Shown: positions 8,101 to 9,751 of the stretch, one piece after another | Position numbering within the stretch: position 1 is the first letter of the stretch | Layout of the letters: every line of letters begins with the position of its first letter | Assembly: GCA_027004315.1 (NCBI GenBank) | Contig: JALTHV010000181.1 | Location: 1-9,751, forward strand | Reading direction: 5' to 3' | Length of the DNA: 9,751 nt | Source of the DNA: Deltaproteobacteria bacterium | GTDB lineage: Bacteria; Desulfobacterota; Dissulfuribacteria; Dissulfuribacterales; UBA3076 | Notes under the pieces: generated by a model | What the model saw: only the letters and a program-made list of their open reading frames with translations | What the model was told of the DNA's origin: nothing | Databases searched by the model: none | Made by a program: the position numbers and the translations under genes

Positions 8101-9252
8101 AGCTATCAGAGGACTGCTGGGACGAAGCCTGCGATATATATCTATAACGGCCTCTTCCTGAGTCCGCGTCTTGTCCAGGAGCAATGTATCCCTTATAGAG
8201 GAACTCACTCTCACGCCATCAATGAATAGAGTCTGTATCTCTGGGATAGCCTTCTCCCTCAAGAGTTCCATATCCTCTTTAGTGATAGAAGAGTTCCCGG
8301 AAATTAATACCTCTCCTGTCTCAGGATCTACTGTATCGTGGGCTATAATCTGTCCGATGACATCCTCTTCTTCAACAGGCACCCTGGAGACACCCAATTC
8401 CTCAAACTTCCTTATCATGGTCCTGGAGAACTTGCGGTTTTTACGTAGAAGGACATCACCTGTATTGGGATCCACTACATCCAGTGTGGCCTTCTGCCCT
8501 ACCATGGTCTTTGCATTCACCTTACGATACAGGAGGGTATTCTCGATTATATAGGTATCCTGATCATAGAAAATACCCAGAAGGTCTTCAGTGCTGTAGC
8601 CCAAAGCCCTCAACAATACTGTTACAGGGAACTTTCGCCTGCGATCTATACGTATATATAAGATGTCTTTGGGATCAAATTCCAGATCAATCCAGGAGCC
8701 CCGTACCGGGATAATCCTGGCGGAATAAAGCAATTTCCCACTGGCATGTGTCTTCCCCTTGTCGTGGTCAAAAAAGACCCCGGGTGACCTCTGAAGTTGG
8801 CTGACCACTACTCTCTCTGTACCGTTAATGATAAAGGTACCGGTCTCGGTCATGAGAGGAATTGTGCCAAAATAGATCTGCTGTTCCTTGATATCACGTA
8901 TACTCTGGACTCCACTCTCTTTATCTACATCGTAAGAGAGAAGCCGCGCTACTATCTTCACCGAGGCCTCATAAGTAATGCCGCGGGAAATGCACTCTTT
9001 CTTAGAGTATTTAGGCTCACTGATGGTATATTGGACAAATTCAAGAGAGGATGCCCCAGTAAAATCCGTTATCGGGAAGACACTTTGAAATGCTGCCTGA
9101 AGCCCTATATCCTCCCTGGCCTCCGGAGCTACATCCCGCTGCATAAACTTATCGTAAGAAGACCGCTGCATCTCAATCAGGTATGGGATATCAATGACTT
9201 TTTTTACAGTACCAAAGTTTTTTCTCAGGTGAAACGGTTGAATCCTTGTCAT
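5161..9252 (-). CDS. rpoB: DNA-directed RNA polymerase subunit beta
   Basis: A 1363-residue protein (E. coli 1342), the beta subunit that pairs with beta-prime to bind template, product and incoming nucleotide. From 516 to about 580 the rifamycin pocket is intact: Asp522, His532 and Ser537 correspond to E. coli Asp516, His526 and Ser531 and are the sensitive-type residues, while E. coli Asn518 and Pro520 are Thr524 and Ala526 here. Glu819-Asp820 (GYNFED) and Lys1091/Lys1099 (GDKMAGRHGNKG) are the conserved active-site residues. Two insertions match E. coli beta-i4 (about 231-349) and beta-i9 (about 944-1050), which support a proteobacterial-type polymerase. The C-terminus (ESFNVLVKELQGLCMDIEL) is the beta-prime-contacting clamp segment. 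ATG at 9250-9252 gives the family-typical MTRIQPFHLRKNFG; the ribosome site is a modest GAGG nine bases upstream. A 99-bp spacer with alternative hairpins separates it from rplL. Confidence 0.99.
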   Translation of the reverse strand: MTRIQPFHLRKNFGTVKKVIDIPYLIEMQRSSYDKFMQRDVAPEAREDIGLQAAFQSVFPITDFTGASSLEFVQYTISEPKYSKKECISRGITYEASVKIVARLLSYDVDKESGVQSIRDIKEQQIYFGTIPLMTETGTFIINGTERVVVSQLQRSPGVFFDHDKGKTHASGKLLYSARIIPVRGSWIDLEFDPKDILYIRIDRRRKFPVTVLLRALGYSTEDLLGIFYDQDTYIIENTLLYRKVNAKTMVGQKATLDVVDPNTGDVLLRKNRKFSRTMIRKFEELGVSRVPVEEEDVIGQIIAHDTVDPETGEVLISGNSSITKEDMELLREKAIPEIQTLFIDGVRVSSSIRDTLLLDKTRTQEEAVIDIYRRLRPSSPLIAEVAEKFFNSLFFNPSTYDLSEVGRYKINQRLGLDTPLSMKVLTSEDILKTVKELVRLKDQQGQVDDIDHLGNRRVRSVGELIENQYRIGLVRMERSIKERMTLQEIETLMPNDLINPKPVSSVLKEFFGSSQLSQFMDQTNALSEITHKRRLSALGPGGLSRERAGFEVRDVHPTHYGRICPIETPEGPNIGLIVSLSTFATVNKYGFIETPYRIVRDRRVTGEVRYMTATEEEKETIAQAKIDLDEKGYIVDDTIGARRAGEFVIVPAEEITAIDVAPNQLVSVSASLIPFLENDDANRALMGSNMQRQSVPLLVSEAPLVGTGMERTVAIDSGVAVVAKRDGWVEDVDATRLVVGYDEDEAQNLPLEVKTYKLTKYRKSNQTTILNQKPLVFPGQRIKKGEVLVDGASTSQGELALGKNVVVAFMPWRGYNFEDAVIISERLVKEDIFTSVHVEEFEIEARDTKLGREEITRDIPNMGEEALKDLDDSGIIRIGAEVKAGDILVGKVTPKGETQLTPEEKLLRAIFGEKAGDVKDTSLKVPPGCQGVVVDARVFCRKGVEKDKRTQAIEDLEVARILKDQGDEISVIRRSVLKKLGSYLNGQKASVSIKDSRGNVLLAAGQLITDEILQKIPTHRLRDLMLEGHKKLVPAVTDLLSWYETEVERITNYFEGRIERLKKGDELPPGVIKMVRVCVAMKRKLSVGDKMAGRHGNKGVVSTIVPIEDMPYFEDGTPVDVILNPLGVPSRMNVGQLLETHLGWAAKNFGVQLAALARDYQIDMVRKKMASIYSREEVDALIGDMDDAQIRDLAISLEKGVPVATPVFDGVKEGQIRKLLVDSGQSELGEAILYDGYTGEAFSQPVTVGVMYIIKLHHLVDDKIHARSTGPYSLVTQQPLGGKAQFGGQRLGEMEVWAMEAYGAAYSLQEFLTVKSDDVAGRSRMYEKIVKGNNFLEAGLPESFNVLVKELQGLCMDIELLE

Positions 9253-9302
9253 AGAGTAATGCCTCGAGTAATTTTTTGGCAGGTTGACCTTGTAGGATAG
9301 AC

Positions 9303-9336
9303 AGGGCCGCCTGCAAGATCTGGCCCTACAGGCGGC
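9303..9336 (-). promoter_or_regulatory. Alternative RNA hairpins in the rplL-rpoB spacer (possible attenuator or processing site)
   Basis: Stem A pairs GCCGCCTG with CAGGCGGC (9306-9313 and 9329-9336), eight perfect pairs that can be extended inwards with wobble pairs. Stem B pairs AGGGCC with GGCCCT (9303-9308 and 9322-9327). The two share 9306-9308, so they exclude each other. On the minus strand no U-run follows either stem, so this is not a classical terminator. E. coli has an attenuator and an RNase III site in the equivalent spacer; similar tuning of rpoBC relative to rplL is a reasonable inference, not shown by the sequence. Confidence 0.5.
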
Positions 9337-9351
9337 TCAAGGGAATTTTTA

Positions 9352-9738
9352 TTACTTTATTTCTACTTTTGCACCGACCTTCTCGATCTGATCCTTGATT
9401 TTTTCGGCCTCCTCCTTGGGAATGCCTTCCTTAATGGGCTTGGGAGCACCTTCGACCAGGTCTTTGGCCTCTTTTAGCCCCAGACCCGTTATCGCCCTTA
9501 CTTCCTTAATTACCTTGATCTTCTGGGCACCAAATTCTACTAAGACGACATCAAATTCTGTTTTTTCCTCTTCAGGAGCGCCACCTTCGGCACCGGCAGC
9601 AGCACCAGGAGCAGCTACTGCAACCGGCGCTGCAGCGCTTACACCAAATTTCTCCTCCAGCTCCTTGATGAACTCAGATAGATCAAGTACTGTCATATTA
9701 GAAATAAATTCAATTACATCTTCTTTGGTAACAGCCAT
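9352..9738 (-). CDS. rplL: 50S ribosomal protein L7/L12
   Basis: A 128-residue acidic protein (E. coli 121) that forms dimers on L10 in the ribosomal stalk and recruits and stimulates translation GTPases such as EF-Tu and EF-G. Residues 1-33 form the dimerisation domain and end in EEKFGVSAAAP, as in E. coli. Residues 34-58 are an Ala/Gly/Pro hinge, slightly longer than in E. coli. Residues 59-128 are the globular C-terminal domain, with EFDVVL, KIKVIKEVRAITGLGLKEAK and DLVEGAPKPIKEG carrying the factor-binding helices. The ATG at 9736-9738 has a strong TAAGGAG seven bases upstream, and translation ends at tandem TAA TAA codons (9354-9349). It is the first gene of the visible rplL-rpoB-rpoC transcription unit; its usual partner rplJ and the promoter would lie past the window end. 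Confidence 0.98.
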   Translation of the reverse strand: MAVTKEDVIEFISNMTVLDLSEFIKELEEKFGVSAAAPVAVAAPGAAAGAEGGAPEEEKTEFDVVLVEFGAQKIKVIKEVRAITGLGLKEAKDLVEGAPKPIKEGIPKEEAEKIKDQIEKVGAKVEIK

Positions 9739-9751
9739 TTCAATCTCCTTA

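Noticed and set aside
1060..9252. Intein, frameshift or rifamycin-resistance change in rpoB/rpoC
   Set aside because: Both frames are continuous and collinear with E. coli; the active-site motifs are uninterrupted and the key rifamycin-contact residues are of the sensitive type.
8797..9300. A 167-codon plus-strand open frame covering the rpoB start and its upstream spacer
   Set aside because: Mostly antisense to the conserved RpoB N-terminus, low-complexity content and no family resemblance.
9306..9336. The rplL-rpoB hairpin as an intrinsic terminator
   Set aside because: No T-run follows on the minus strand; the T-rich stretch on the plus-strand side is several bases away and no plus-strand gene needs it.

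Overview
The window is a chromosomal housekeeping region dominated by the minus-strand cluster rplL, rpoB, rpoC: ribosomal protein L7/L12, then the RNA polymerase beta and beta-prime subunits. All three are intact and full length. RpoB carries both lineage-specific insertions and RpoC the large trigger-loop insertion seen in proteobacterial polymerases. Together with moderate base composition and frequent AGG, AGA and ATA codons, this suggests a Desulfobacterota (deltaproteobacterial) or neighbouring lineage. That placement is an inference; no rRNA or other decisive marker is present.

Layout from low to high coordinates: 1-92, the first 30 codons of a minus-strand class II aldolase-like gene cut by the window edge; 156-509, a short minus-strand MoaE-like protein; 510-787, a non-coding, AT-rich, repeat-bearing spacer with a long imperfect palindrome, two 22-bp direct repeats and a candidate promoter; 788-1042, a plus-strand FmdB-type zinc-ribbon protein convergent with rpoC; 1060-5136 rpoC; 5161-9252 rpoB; 9352-9738 rplL. 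The 99-bp rplL-rpoB spacer holds two overlapping, mutually exclusive RNA hairpins. The 24-bp rpoB-rpoC spacer indicates co-transcription.

rplL, rpoB and rpoC form the distal half of the classical ribosomal-protein/RNA-polymerase operon (rplJ should lie beyond 9751). rpsL/rpsG/fusA, which follow rpoC in many bacteria, are absent here: rpoC ends 17 bp from the converging fmdB-like gene. No intrinsic terminator is visible in that gap; the nearest candidate on the rpoC strand is the palindrome at 568-650, beyond the fmdB-like gene. The MoaE-like and aldolase-like genes may be a separate small minus-strand transcription unit.

I found no convincing new gene system. The regions most worth a second look are non-coding: the composite repeat spacer (536-765) and the alternative hairpins between rplL and rpoB (9303-9336).
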